The notes under the pieces: model-generated | The model's input: the letters and a program-made list of their open reading frames with translations, nothing else | The model's database searches: none | Told to the model about the DNA's origin: nothing | NCBI GenBank assembly: GCA_943788365.1 | Contig: CALSPZ010000001.1 | Span: 186,001-250,000 of the forward strand | Length of the DNA stretch: 64,000 nt | Direction: 5' to 3' | Source: CAJQGY01 sp905478015 | GTDB taxonomy: Bacteria > Pseudomonadota > Gammaproteobacteria > Magnimaribacterales > D2472 | Shown here: piece after piece, positions 54,353 through 63,625 of the stretch | Layout: each line of letters begins with the position of its first letter | Numbering within the stretch: position 1 is the first letter of the stretch | Made by a program: the position numbers and the translations under genes

Positions 54353-55135
54353 ATGAAAATTCCTATCTATTACATTGATGCATTCACAGATAAGTTATTT
54401 TCTGGTAACCCAGCTGCTGTAATATTTTCAGATATAAATGATAGCGACTTAATGCAGAAAATTGCACAAGAAAATAATCTATCTGAAACAGCATTTATAA
54501 AAGAAGATTCAGGAAAATTTTTCATTAGATGGTTTGCACCATCATGTGAAATTGATTTATGTGGACATGCCACCCTAGCTTCTGCCTTTGTATATTTTAA
54601 CTTTATTAATCAATCAGCCAATGAATTCATAGTTCACTCAAAAGTTAATGGTCCTCTTTCTGTAAGTTCGAGCAACGATCTTTTGTTACTAGATTTTCCT
54701 AAAGATACCCTTAGTCCAAACTCTATGCATCAAGAGATTTGTGAAGTTTTAGGAATAGCCCCAATTGAACTATATGAGGGTAGGGACGATATATTAGCTA
54801 TTATTGATAATGAAAGTTTGGTCAAAAAATTAAAACCAAATTTCTCTCTTTTAAAAGATATAAATAAAAGAGGGCTTATTATTTCTGCCGAAGGTAGTGA
54901 TTGTGATTTTGTTTCAAGGTGTTTTTTCCCATCAACTGGAGTTAATGAAGATCCTGTAACAGGTTCTGCACACACAACACTCACACCATACTGGTCTAAT
55001 AGGCTTGGTAAAAAGAAACTTCATGCAAAGCAGTTATCAGAAAGAGGTGGAGTTCTTTATTGCGAAGAAAAAAAAAGCAGGGTTATTATTGGCGGCAAAG
55101 CAGTTAAATATATGCAGGGTAATATATACCTTTAA
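54353..55135 (+). CDS. PhzF-family isomerase/epimerase-like protein
   Basis: A 260-residue protein with the diaminopimelate-epimerase fold. The start YYIDAFTDKLFSGNPAAVIF, the catalytic glutamate E45 in NNLSETAFI, the RWFAPSCEIDLCGHATLASA segment and DPVTGSAHTTLTPYW are all characteristic. Outside phenazine clusters PhzF proteins have mostly unknown substrates; no phenazine genes occur here. It probably shares a transcript with ald and converges on the MDR gene with a 3-base gap. Confidence 0.9.
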   Translation: MKIPIYYIDAFTDKLFSGNPAAVIFSDINDSDLMQKIAQENNLSETAFIKEDSGKFFIRWFAPSCEIDLCGHATLASAFVYFNFINQSANEFIVHSKVNGPLSVSSSNDLLLLDFPKDTLSPNSMHQEICEVLGIAPIELYEGRDDILAIIDNESLVKKLKPNFSLLKDINKRGLIISAEGSDCDFVSRCFFPSTGVNEDPVTGSAHTTLTPYWSNRLGKKKLHAKQLSERGGVLYCEEKKSRVIIGGKAVKYMQGNIYL

Positions 55136-55138
55136 ATT

Positions 55139-56152
55139 TTATATTTTAATTATTTGCTTCCCAAAGTTTTTGCCTGTTAGAACATCTCTAAGTCCTTGAG
55201 GTGCATTCTCAAAACCCTCAGTTATAGTTTCTCTGTACTTCAACTTACCATCGGCAACCAAGGTTGATAATTCAGCAGTTACATCTGCCCATTCATTAAA
55301 CCATTCAGTATTTACAAAAAATCTATGTTTTGGGACTGGGTTTAGTTTAGCCATCTCATGAAATGGTGTTTCTGCTTTCATGATATCTGTTGAATTGTAC
55401 TGAGATATGTATCCACAAATAGGCACTCTTGCACCATGATTTAGAAGAGGTGCTATCGCCTTGGTTACATCTCCACCAACATTTTCAAAATATATATCAA
55501 CACCATCAGAGCATTCATTTTGGAGGTCTGCTACAAAGCTATTAGACTTGTAGTCCACGCAGGCATCAAATCCCAATACCTCTGTTACGTAGCTACATTT
55601 AACATCACCGCCGGCAATACCAATAACCTTGAGGCCGTATTCCTTTCCTAGTTGACCAACAACTGTTCCAACAGCCCCAGAAGCTGCTGACACAACTAAA
55701 GTTTCACCTTTTTTTGGCTTGCCAACATAGTTCAATCCAAAATAAGCTGTTCTACCTGGCATTCCAACAGTTCCAAGATAAGATTGAAGGGGTATATCAT
55801 TGTTCTCGACCTTAAACAAAGATGGGTCTTTATCACTTACTCTAACGAAAGTTTGCCAGCCTTGATGAGCACAAACTCTATCACCCACATGATATTTTGA
55901 AGAATTGCTTTCGACCACAGTTCCAACTGTTTCACCTGTCATAGGCTCTCCAAGTTTTGCAGGATCTGCATATGACTTAGAGTCATTCATTCTTCCTCTC
56001 ATATAAGGGTCAATAGATAAAAAATCTACTTTTATTAAAATCTCATTCCTACCTATGCTCGTAATTGATTCAGTATTCAGTTTCCAGCAATCATCAGCTG
56101 GCATTCCGTTAGGTCTTTTATCTAAAAGCCATTGTTTATTTTTATAATTCAT
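55139..56152 (-). CDS. NADP-dependent MDR oxidoreductase (CurA / leukotriene B4 dehydrogenase type)
   Basis: A 337-residue zinc-free medium-chain reductase. Landmarks are the N-terminal QWLLDKRPNGMP, FLSIDPYMRGRM, GETVGTVVESN, the nucleotide-binding VVSAASGAVGTVVGQLGK and VDIYFENVGGDVTKAI. Members reduce alpha,beta-unsaturated ketones or aldehydes; the substrate here is unknown. It follows tdk by 12 bases on the minus strand. Confidence 0.92.
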   Translation of the reverse strand: MNYKNKQWLLDKRPNGMPADDCWKLNTESITSIGRNEILIKVDFLSIDPYMRGRMNDSKSYADPAKLGEPMTGETVGTVVESNSSKYHVGDRVCAHQGWQTFVRVSDKDPSLFKVENNDIPLQSYLGTVGMPGRTAYFGLNYVGKPKKGETLVVSAASGAVGTVVGQLGKEYGLKVIGIAGGDVKCSYVTEVLGFDACVDYKSNSFVADLQNECSDGVDIYFENVGGDVTKAIAPLLNHGARVPICGYISQYNSTDIMKAETPFHEMAKLNPVPKHRFFVNTEWFNEWADVTAELSTLVADGKLKYRETITEGFENAPQGLRDVLTGKNFGKQIIKI

Positions 56153-56164
56153 CTCACTTCCTTT

Positions 56165-56746
56165 TTATATTAAGTTTGTTAATTTTCTAAAATGACTTCT
56201 GCACACTACTTTATACACATCATTTCCGCCAAGCTGAACCTGCGAGCCCTCAGTGACAATTTGACCTTCCTCATTTAGCCTCACTACCATAGTTGCCTTT
56301 CTAGGACATTCTGAACAAACAGTTTTTAGTTCAATAAGGTTATCAGCTAATGCAAGTAAGGCTGAGCTTCCTTCAAACAACTCGCCTCTAAAGTCAGTTC
56401 TTATTCCGTAGCACATGACAGGTATATTCAATGAATCAGCAACCTCACTTAATTCGTGTATTTGTTTTGTGGATAAAAACTGAGCTTCGTCTATTAAAAT
56501 ACAGTGAATAACTTGATCACTGAGTTTTTTAATACTTTCATAAAAATTATATTTTGAATTAACTATTATGGCATCTGCCTCTAGACCAATCCTAGAAACA
56601 ATCCTTCCTTTATTAAAATCTTCATCTTCTTTTGGAACAAATAAAAGAGTATTCAAATTATTTTCAAGATAGTTGTGATTTGATTGAAGTAATGAGGTAG
56701 ATTTACCTGCATTCATTGTTGAATAAAAATAATGAAGTTTTGCCAT
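56165..56746 (-). CDS. tdk: Thymidine kinase
   Basis: Phosphorylates thymidine in the salvage pathway. The 193-residue type II enzyme has the P-loop STMNAGKSTSLL (residues 9-20), ILIDEAQFLS and the thymidine lasso region. The zinc ligands are C-x2-C in TVCSECPRKA and CxxH in VCRSHF. It leads a two-gene unit with the MDR reductase and is divergent from the Smr-like gene. Confidence 0.95.
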   Translation of the reverse strand: MAKLHYFYSTMNAGKSTSLLQSNHNYLENNLNTLLFVPKEDEDFNKGRIVSRIGLEADAIIVNSKYNFYESIKKLSDQVIHCILIDEAQFLSTKQIHELSEVADSLNIPVMCYGIRTDFRGELFEGSSALLALADNLIELKTVCSECPRKATMVVRLNEEGQIVTEGSQVQLGGNDVYKVVCRSHFRKLTNLI

Positions 56747-56784
56747 GTATTGAAATTTATATTATGTAACTGCAATAATAGTCC

Positions 56785-57018
56785 ATGAACGTTTTTCAAG
56801 AAAGAGGAATAACACATTTAGATCTGCACGGTGTGCGACATCATGAGGTCAAGGATGATGTAATAGATTTTTGTTACCAACATCAAGGCGACATTCCTCT
56901 AATAATAATATGCGGTAACAGTGTTAATATGATTAAGATAGTTTCGCAAAGCCTTGATGAGGATCAAATTGAATACTCTTCTCCAAGATTTGGTATTATC
57001 AGGATAGAAAAAATATAG
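56785..57018 (+). CDS. Minimal Smr-domain protein
   Basis: A 77-residue protein that is little more than an Smr domain. It has the LDLHG motif (D13, H15, G16), a helix with VKDDVIDFCYQH, and IPLIIICGNSVNMIKIV in place of the usual I-IHG-G loop. Smr domains of MutS2 and others nick or cleave nucleic acids or bind branched structures. The HG-G loop is altered to CGNS, so activity is uncertain. It precedes the acyl-CoA dehydrogenase by 6 bases on the same strand and is divergent from tdk. Confidence 0.65.
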   Translation: MNVFQERGITHLDLHGVRHHEVKDDVIDFCYQHQGDIPLIIICGNSVNMIKIVSQSLDEDQIEYSSPRFGIIRIEKI

Positions 57019-57024
57019 GACTTT

Positions 57025-58182
57025 ATGAATAACTTAGACATTCTTCAACTAGACAAACAATTAACATCAGAAGAGCTTCTGATTAAAGATACTGCTAAAC
57101 AGTATGCTCAGGAATCTTTAATGCCAAGAGTTTTGCTTTCCAATAGGAATGAAACCTTTGATAGAGATATTTATTATGAGCTTGGTGAGCTTGGTCTCTT
57201 AGGTGCAACTATAAATGGTTATGGGTGTGCAGGTGTTGGATATGTTGCCTATGGATTAATTGCTAGAGAAATTGAGAAAGTTGATTCAGGTTATAGATCT
57301 GCATACAGCGTGCAAACTTCTTTAGCAATGAATGCTATATATGAATTTGGTTCGGATGATCAAAAAAATAAATACCTTCCAAAAATGGCCAAAGGAGAAC
57401 TTCTTGGGTGTTTTGGATTAACTGAGCCTGACGCTGGTTCAGATCCTGGGTCAATGAAGTCAAATGCAAAAAAGACTGAGGATGGCTATCTTTTAAATGG
57501 ATCAAAGACTTGGATAACCAATTCACCAATTGCTGATGTATTAATTATTTGGGCAAAAGATGAAGGTGGTGTTCTGAGAGGCTTTATCTTAGAAAAAGGA
57601 ATGGAAGGCTTAACAACTCCAAAAATTGAGGGTAAGTTTGCTTTAAGAGCATCTATAACAGGGCAAATTTTCATGGAGGATGTTTTTGTACCAGAAGAAA
57701 ATATGCTTCCTGAAGTTCAAAGTTTTAAAGGCCCTTTTTCTTGTTTGAATTACGCAAGGTACGGAATTGCATGGGGTTCACTTGGTGCTGCAGAGTTTTG
57801 TTGGGAAGCAGCTTTGGAATATTCAAAGAACAGAGTCCAGTTTGGCAAGCCTCTTGCTTCTAAACAAATTGTTCAAATTAAACTTGCTAACATGCAAACA
57901 GAAATAGCTATAGGTCTTCAATCAGTATTAAGAGTTGGAAGGCTGATAGAAGAGGGGGCATTTATTCCTGAGATGATTTCACTAGTAAAACGAAATAACT
58001 GCTCAAAGTCTCTGAATATTGCTCGAGTAGCAAGAGATATACATGGTGGAAATGGAATAAGTGACGAATACCATGTAATTAGGCATTGTATGAATTTAGA
58101 AGCTGTAAATACGTATGAAGGAACTGAAGATGTGCATGGCCTGATACTAGGAAAGTATCAGACCAATATAGGAGCCTTTTAA
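57025..58182 (+). CDS. gcdH: Glutaryl-CoA dehydrogenase
   Basis: An FAD enzyme that oxidises and decarboxylates glutaryl-CoA to crotonyl-CoA in lysine/tryptophan degradation. The 385-residue acyl-CoA dehydrogenase has SGYRSAYSVQTSLAM with the glutaryl-binding Arg, GCFGLTEPDAGSDPGSM, NGSKTWITNSPIAD and the catalytic Glu in NTYEGTEDVHGLILG. These features favour glutaryl- over other acyl-CoA dehydrogenases. The start is at 57025 with an AGGAC ribosome site. It converges on the S9 peptidase gene with a 4-base overlap. Confidence 0.92.
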   Translation: MNNLDILQLDKQLTSEELLIKDTAKQYAQESLMPRVLLSNRNETFDRDIYYELGELGLLGATINGYGCAGVGYVAYGLIAREIEKVDSGYRSAYSVQTSLAMNAIYEFGSDDQKNKYLPKMAKGELLGCFGLTEPDAGSDPGSMKSNAKKTEDGYLLNGSKTWITNSPIADVLIIWAKDEGGVLRGFILEKGMEGLTTPKIEGKFALRASITGQIFMEDVFVPEENMLPEVQSFKGPFSCLNYARYGIAWGSLGAAEFCWEAALEYSKNRVQFGKPLASKQIVQIKLANMQTEIAIGLQSVLRVGRLIEEGAFIPEMISLVKRNNCSKSLNIARVARDIHGGNGISDEYHVIRHCMNLEAVNTYEGTEDVHGLILGKYQTNIGAF

Positions 58183-60239
58183 TTCTTTAAATATTTATCA
58201 ATAAACTCTTCTTGTATTTCTAAGTATTCTAGAGCCGCCCTTTCTTGACACCCAGTTACACAATGGCCAGCTTTTGCTTGGAACATTGCCATATACTCTT
58301 TATTTAAAGATTTCAGCTTATCAATTAAGTCCTCTGCATGTCTTGGTTCTACAGTCCTATCATTAGAACCTTGAAGAACAAGAACAGGAGCTTGTATATT
58401 TTTAACAAAGTTCACTGGAGAAGATGACAGGGCATATGCCTTACCTTCTTCTGTAGAAATATCCCCCCATTCCAGAAGAGGTTCCTCATCCCATGATTGG
58501 CGAATACTAGCTCTATTTGCAAAATTCTCAAGAATTTGAATTTGATCAGTAACACCAATTGCATTGATACCACATCTATATAAGTCAGGTGTGAATGTTA
58601 ATCCAGCCATGGTTGCATAACCCCCATAACTTGCTCCAACAATACAAACCCTATCTTCATCCGCGTAACCATTTTCAATAGCCCAAGCTACACCGTCTGA
58701 AATATCATCTTGCATGCTTTTACCCCACTCTTGATTTCCTAATACATAATGATTAGTTCCAAGACCAGTAGAGCCTCTAAAGTCGGGTTGAAGAATATTT
58801 ACACCTCTGCTTGTAAAAAACTGTACCCATGAGTCATAGCCAATATACTGTTTTGTATTGGGTCCACCATGAGGCATTATCATAAAATAATTTTTATCAG
58901 TTTTAACTTTAGAAAGTGTTAGAAGAGCTGGTATCTCAAGACCATCTCTAGCCTTGTATCTAACCTCTATCGCTTTAGAAAGCTTTGATCTATCTAACCA
59001 TGGCCTAGTCTTAAATAATGACTGAACCGAACCTTTTACCAAATCAACAAGAAAGTACTCTCCAGGTTCATGAGTTCCCCAGATTCGAGCTACCATTCTT
59101 TTTCTATCAGAGCTTGAAGATACTATACTTACATTATGATCTGGGAACACTGACTTAACTGTTAAGTAAGCGTCTTCAGATTTTTTGTTAAAAAATATCT
59201 TTTCAGGCTGCAATGATTCGTAACTTATTGAAGAAATCTCTCCGGACATTCTGTCGTTAGACGCACCACCACTAGCTTGTCTACAACTGCCAGTTAATCC
59301 AGAAACATCATAATTTGGATCTTGATATAATTTATCTCCAAATGTTTTGGTCTTATGGTCGTATAAATAAATAGCATTAGTATCATTTTCTTCAATCAAG
59401 ACTCCGTTAGGGCTAAACTTTGAACCTGATACAACCATCTTTCCTTTATAAGTACCTATAGGAACAAAGCCAGGCTCTTGGCAATTGAAAGAAAAATGCT
59501 CAACCCACTCTTTTGAATCTTTTTTATATTCATAGAGAATTCTTTTTAAGCCATGATCCAGTAGAATGCCTAGCGGATATCCATCTGTATCAGTTATTTG
59601 GCCTAGAGTTGCAACGCCCCTCATATCACCAATTGATGGACCAAATGCGATTGTTTCTTTTTTCCCAGTATATACATTAAGCTTAAAGTAATCCCAGATA
59701 AACGGACGCCTTTCATTATTTAATATATAAATATGTTCAGGGTCATCATATGCTATGTCATAAACTTCACTTGAACTTCCTGCATTTCTTTCTAGAATTA
59801 TTTTTTGTCTTTTGCCATCTAGATTCATTGCTTTTGTAACAATTTTTTTCTGTCCCATTTTATAAGCAGGCCTATACCAAATCCTATTATTGTTAAGCCA
59901 ACCAGCAGCAGATATTTTATCACTTTCATTTCCTTGACTTAATGTCTTAGTCTCACCAGTATCTAAGTTCCATAAAATTAAACCATTGTCATAAGCCTCA
60001 TCCTCAACGTATTTACTGTAATCTTGTTCTATATCACATACATTATCTTTAATAGTATTCTGGATAAGCATATGCTTACCATCAGGTGAGATAGAAAAAC
60101 TTGCCTGATTACTTCTACATGCAAAGTGTTCTAAAGGAGTTGAGTCATCAAATGCTAAAATATTTTGATTCATCAAGCCTAAGGAAATTAATAATGAAAG
60201 CATAGAAAGATTAAATTTTGACATATTGTTTTTGGACAT
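58179..60239 (-). CDS. S9-family exported peptidase (prolyl oligopeptidase-like)
   Basis: A 686-residue serine peptidase with an N-terminal signal (MSKNNMSKFNLSMLSLLISL...LAFD; an internal ATG at 60224 is also possible). A beta-propeller region (about 30-430) precedes the alpha/beta-hydrolase domain with the triad S537 (GASYGGYATMAG), D627 (QGSNDRTVEPRH) and H659 (AGHCVTG). It probably trims peptides in the periplasm. It is divergent from TonB receptor 3 with 226 bases between, and the two may act in one uptake route. Confidence 0.92.
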   Translation of the reverse strand: MSKNNMSKFNLSMLSLLISLGLMNQNILAFDDSTPLEHFACRSNQASFSISPDGKHMLIQNTIKDNVCDIEQDYSKYVEDEAYDNGLILWNLDTGETKTLSQGNESDKISAAGWLNNNRIWYRPAYKMGQKKIVTKAMNLDGKRQKIILERNAGSSSEVYDIAYDDPEHIYILNNERRPFIWDYFKLNVYTGKKETIAFGPSIGDMRGVATLGQITDTDGYPLGILLDHGLKRILYEYKKDSKEWVEHFSFNCQEPGFVPIGTYKGKMVVSGSKFSPNGVLIEENDTNAIYLYDHKTKTFGDKLYQDPNYDVSGLTGSCRQASGGASNDRMSGEISSISYESLQPEKIFFNKKSEDAYLTVKSVFPDHNVSIVSSSSDRKRMVARIWGTHEPGEYFLVDLVKGSVQSLFKTRPWLDRSKLSKAIEVRYKARDGLEIPALLTLSKVKTDKNYFMIMPHGGPNTKQYIGYDSWVQFFTSRGVNILQPDFRGSTGLGTNHYVLGNQEWGKSMQDDISDGVAWAIENGYADEDRVCIVGASYGGYATMAGLTFTPDLYRCGINAIGVTDQIQILENFANRASIRQSWDEEPLLEWGDISTEEGKAYALSSSPVNFVKNIQAPVLVLQGSNDRTVEPRHAEDLIDKLKSLNKEYMAMFQAKAGHCVTGCQERAALEYLEIQEEFIDKYLKN

Positions 60240-60465
60240 AAGAAGTTAATAAATTTATTGAATATTACAATTTTATTATCTCCTTATAAAATGTCAAGTC
60301 TTGTTTACATTGCTAATTGAAAAATTTTAAGTTGTTAATCAATAATTTATTTGTATGTTCTAGCGAAAATTAGAACTATCCTTTGCTTATTACTAATAAA
60401 GTGTTGCAATTTCAGCACAAGAACAGCAAAATAGGGTGTTTAACTTATTTTACGAGGGGATTCGT

Positions 60466-63400
60466 ATGAAAAATTTTTATTTATTAATGGCATTTGCCTT
60501 TATATTCACACCATTTGCAATTGCAGATAACCCAGGTGTAGAAGATGAAGTAACAAATCCTGTTGTTGAGGAATCAGCTCCAGTTGTTGAGGAAGAGGTT
60601 GTAGCGGAAGAAACAACTTCTAGTTCTACAGAGTCTGATGATGAGGTTGTAAGTCTTGAAAAAGTTATTGTTACTGGATCAAGAATTAAAAGAACGCAGA
60701 CAGAAGGTGCTTTACCTGTTTTAGTTATAACTAAAGAAGACATAAGCAATTCAGGTTTTAGAAACGTTACTGAAGCCCTTCAGGCTATTCCTTCTGCAAA
60801 CCAATATACTCAGAACGAATCTCTAACAAACAACTTTACTCCTAATGCTAATGAGCTTGACCTAAGAAACTTAGGGCCAGGAAGAGTGTTGTATCTTATT
60901 AATGGAAGAAGAACAGCTGATTACCCAGTACCTTATAACAATGCTGGTAACATAGTAAACATTGGAACAGTTCCTTCAGGACTAGTTGAAAGAATTGAGG
61001 TTTTGTCTCAAGGTGCTTCAGCTATTTATGGATCAGATGCAGTTTCTGGTGTTGTTAATGTTATTACTGTTAAAGGCAGAGAGACAAGTAATTTAGAAAT
61101 CTATGCTTCTGAAACAGAGCATGGTGGGGATAATATTGTTCAAGCAACATTTACAACTGGTGGATTCTTTGGAAATTCTAGTTGGACATTAGGTATTGAC
61201 GGAACAATGGTTGATCCCATGTATTATGAAGACAGAGAAGGTTTTGATTCTTTTGTATATGACGCATCATATGGTCAAAGCTACACTAACCCAAGAGCAG
61301 GCTTACTTTGGTATACAGGTGCAGATGGTCTAGGACCAAGAGCTTATTATGGCTCAGAAGAATTTGGAATCCCTTGTTCAACAATTTCTCCTGACTATTT
61401 TGACTTTGATAAACAAGAGGCTGAATGGTTATATAATGGTTCATATCCAGGACATTATTGTGGTCATGACTATGGTGGAGATCGATTTGGCGGAACATCA
61501 TCATCTATAGTTAATGAAAGAGAAGATCTTTCAATTATGGCTTCATTTACTCATACATTTGACAATGGAATTAACTTAGATGCTAGATATTATAACTATC
61601 ATGATGAAGCTTATTACAGATCAAGTGTTAATAGATATTTATTTATGTCTGGTGGTATTTTAGATCCTAGAAGAATTGGAGAATTTACTGAAACATCAAC
61701 TGATCCCTCTAACAATGTTCCATTAGCAAATGGTGCGCTAACAGTTCCTTATTTTTTAAGATATTTCTCAGCTAATAATGCACCAAATGCAGAAGCTAGA
61801 TCAGATATTGAAGAAGATATGAGTGATATGTTTATTGGTCTTTCAGGAACAACTAATCAAGGCTGGGAATGGTCTGTTGGCTGGAACTCAACTGAATATA
61901 CCTATGCAACTACAGATCAGACATTTACAGATAAAATGTATGACTATTTTGCAGGTGTTGGTGCAACAGATGCAGATGGCAATCTTTTAAGATCTTCTTA
62001 TCAAGAGTATCAATATGGCTATGCTTATGATCAACAATTTCTTAATGATAATGGAATTTTTGACCCAGTTTGTGGTTGGCAGAATTACTTTGGAAGATCA
62101 TCTTGTTTCCTAGCTGATAGATTATTCGGTGAAGTAACTAATGAGATGCTTGGTTCATGGTTAGCGGATGATTCACAGTTAGCTGACTCAAATCAAACAA
62201 CGGTTGATTTCCAACTCTCAGGTGAGTTTGAGCTAATGAATAAATTTGTTGGTTTTGCTGTAACAGCAGAACATCAATCACAAAATTATTCACTTACACC
62301 AGCACCTGGTAGATTAGATAACGATGATGATCCTGATGCAATTGTATTTATACAAGGATCTGCTATCAATGGTGGTGGTAAAAGAGAAAGAACATCTCTT
62401 GGTTTAGAGCTTGCTTCTCAGGTTACTGATAAGTTAGAGGTAAACGTAGCTTCAAGATATGACGGCTATGATGATGCCTCTTCTAATGTTGGATCAAGAA
62501 GATCTAACATGTTTAGTTTTGCTTATAGACCAAATGATGATGTTCTTGTGAGAGGGTCATTCTCTGAATCATTTAGAGCACCAGATATGAACTATCTTTT
62601 CCAAGAAGCTAGTTCAGGTTTCTACAATGGATTCCAAGACTATGTTGCTTGTTATGCATATTACGTAAGTGATCCTACTACATATAACTACACAGACTAC
62701 AGAGATTGTGAAGTTGGATCAGGAAGTGTTAAAGCTAATCTATCTGGAAACTCTTCTCTTGAAGAGGAAGAAGGTGAGAACTTTCAACTTGGTTTAGTTT
62801 GGAATATCACTGAAAACTTAGATTTCACTATTGACTTGTACGAAGTAATGCTTGAAAGAGCTGTTACTAGAGAGAGTCCTTATACAATCAACTATGCAGA
62901 AGGTAAATGTACCTATGGAGATGCTTTCCAAGAATTCATGAGAGATGAATTCCCTGACAGAAACTGTGCTGATGTATATTCTCAAATCATTCGTGGAGAT
63001 GCCACAGATTCAATTACTGGTGACGTTTTACCTATAGGGGCTTTTGAAGAAGTATTCCCAAGATACTCAAATCAATCATACCTAAATTATGAAGGTGCTG
63101 ACTGGAGCATGAATTATAGATATGAAACTCTCAATGCAGGTGACTTCTACTTCGCAGTTTCATCATCACATATTCTAAAAAGCGCTTCTAAGTTTGATGA
63201 CTACTCTGAAGAAGAGGATGCATTAGATGTATATTTATATGAGCCAAGATCTCAGCAGAATGCTAGCGTGAGATGGGTTTATGAAGATTGGTCAGTAAGT
63301 TTATTTGCTGATAGAACAGGTCACATGGAAGCATATAATGGCACTAAAACAGAGCCACATATAATCATGAACCTATCTACAAGCTATAGATATAGCCCTG

Positions 63401-63543
63401 ATTTAAGTTTTTATGTTAGTGTAAGAAACCTAGAAGATAAGATGCCTCAAAAAGATGCAGCTTATGGTTTCCCTTACTATAATCAAAACTACTTCAGTGC
63501 ATTTGGTAGATATATCACTGTCGGTGGTAGCTACACATTCTAA
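60466..63543 (+). CDS. TonB-dependent outer-membrane receptor 3 with acidic N-terminal extension
   Basis: A 1025-residue receptor. I chose the ATG at 60466, since it follows a GAGGGGA ribosome site and gives a signal peptide (MKNFYLLMAFAFIFTPFAIA). The mature start is an unusual Glu/Val/Ser-rich stretch of about 45 residues (PVVEESAPVVEEEVVAEETT) before LEKVIVTGSRIKR, the plug start. Plug motifs are LDLRNLGPGRVLYLINGRRT and RIEVLSQGASAIYGSDAVSG. The barrel ends in ITVGGSYTF. The DUF3450 gene downstream suggests a dedicated TonB/ExbB system. The substrate is unknown. Confidence 0.93.
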   Translation: MKNFYLLMAFAFIFTPFAIADNPGVEDEVTNPVVEESAPVVEEEVVAEETTSSSTESDDEVVSLEKVIVTGSRIKRTQTEGALPVLVITKEDISNSGFRNVTEALQAIPSANQYTQNESLTNNFTPNANELDLRNLGPGRVLYLINGRRTADYPVPYNNAGNIVNIGTVPSGLVERIEVLSQGASAIYGSDAVSGVVNVITVKGRETSNLEIYASETEHGGDNIVQATFTTGGFFGNSSWTLGIDGTMVDPMYYEDREGFDSFVYDASYGQSYTNPRAGLLWYTGADGLGPRAYYGSEEFGIPCSTISPDYFDFDKQEAEWLYNGSYPGHYCGHDYGGDRFGGTSSSIVNEREDLSIMASFTHTFDNGINLDARYYNYHDEAYYRSSVNRYLFMSGGILDPRRIGEFTETSTDPSNNVPLANGALTVPYFLRYFSANNAPNAEARSDIEEDMSDMFIGLSGTTNQGWEWSVGWNSTEYTYATTDQTFTDKMYDYFAGVGATDADGNLLRSSYQEYQYGYAYDQQFLNDNGIFDPVCGWQNYFGRSSCFLADRLFGEVTNEMLGSWLADDSQLADSNQTTVDFQLSGEFELMNKFVGFAVTAEHQSQNYSLTPAPGRLDNDDDPDAIVFIQGSAINGGGKRERTSLGLELASQVTDKLEVNVASRYDGYDDASSNVGSRRSNMFSFAYRPNDDVLVRGSFSESFRAPDMNYLFQEASSGFYNGFQDYVACYAYYVSDPTTYNYTDYRDCEVGSGSVKANLSGNSSLEEEEGENFQLGLVWNITENLDFTIDLYEVMLERAVTRESPYTINYAEGKCTYGDAFQEFMRDEFPDRNCADVYSQIIRGDATDSITGDVLPIGAFEEVFPRYSNQSYLNYEGADWSMNYRYETLNAGDFYFAVSSSHILKSASKFDDYSEEEDALDVYLYEPRSQQNASVRWVYEDWSVSLFADRTGHMEAYNGTKTEPHIIMNLSTSYRYSPDLSFYVSVRNLEDKMPQKDAAYGFPYYNQNYFSAFGRYITVGGSYTF

Positions 63544-63557
63544 TAAATTAGAATATT

Positions 63558-63587
63558 AAAAAGAGCCCTATATGGGCTCTTTTTTTT
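63558..63587 (+). terminator. Rho-independent terminator of TonB receptor 3
   Basis: AAAAGAGCCC (63559-63568) pairs GGGCTCTTTT (63574-63583) around TATAT, followed by T to 63587. Confidence 0.92.
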
Positions 63588-63613
63588 GGGATGAAATATA
63601 ACTACTTTATATA

Positions 63614-63619
63614 TATAAT
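63614..63619 (+). promoter_or_regulatory. -10 box of the DUF3450 gene, leaderless geometry
   Basis: A perfect TATAAT ends 6 bases before the ATG at 63626, with no ribosome site between. Confidence 0.45.
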
Positions 63620-63625
63620 ACCGCT

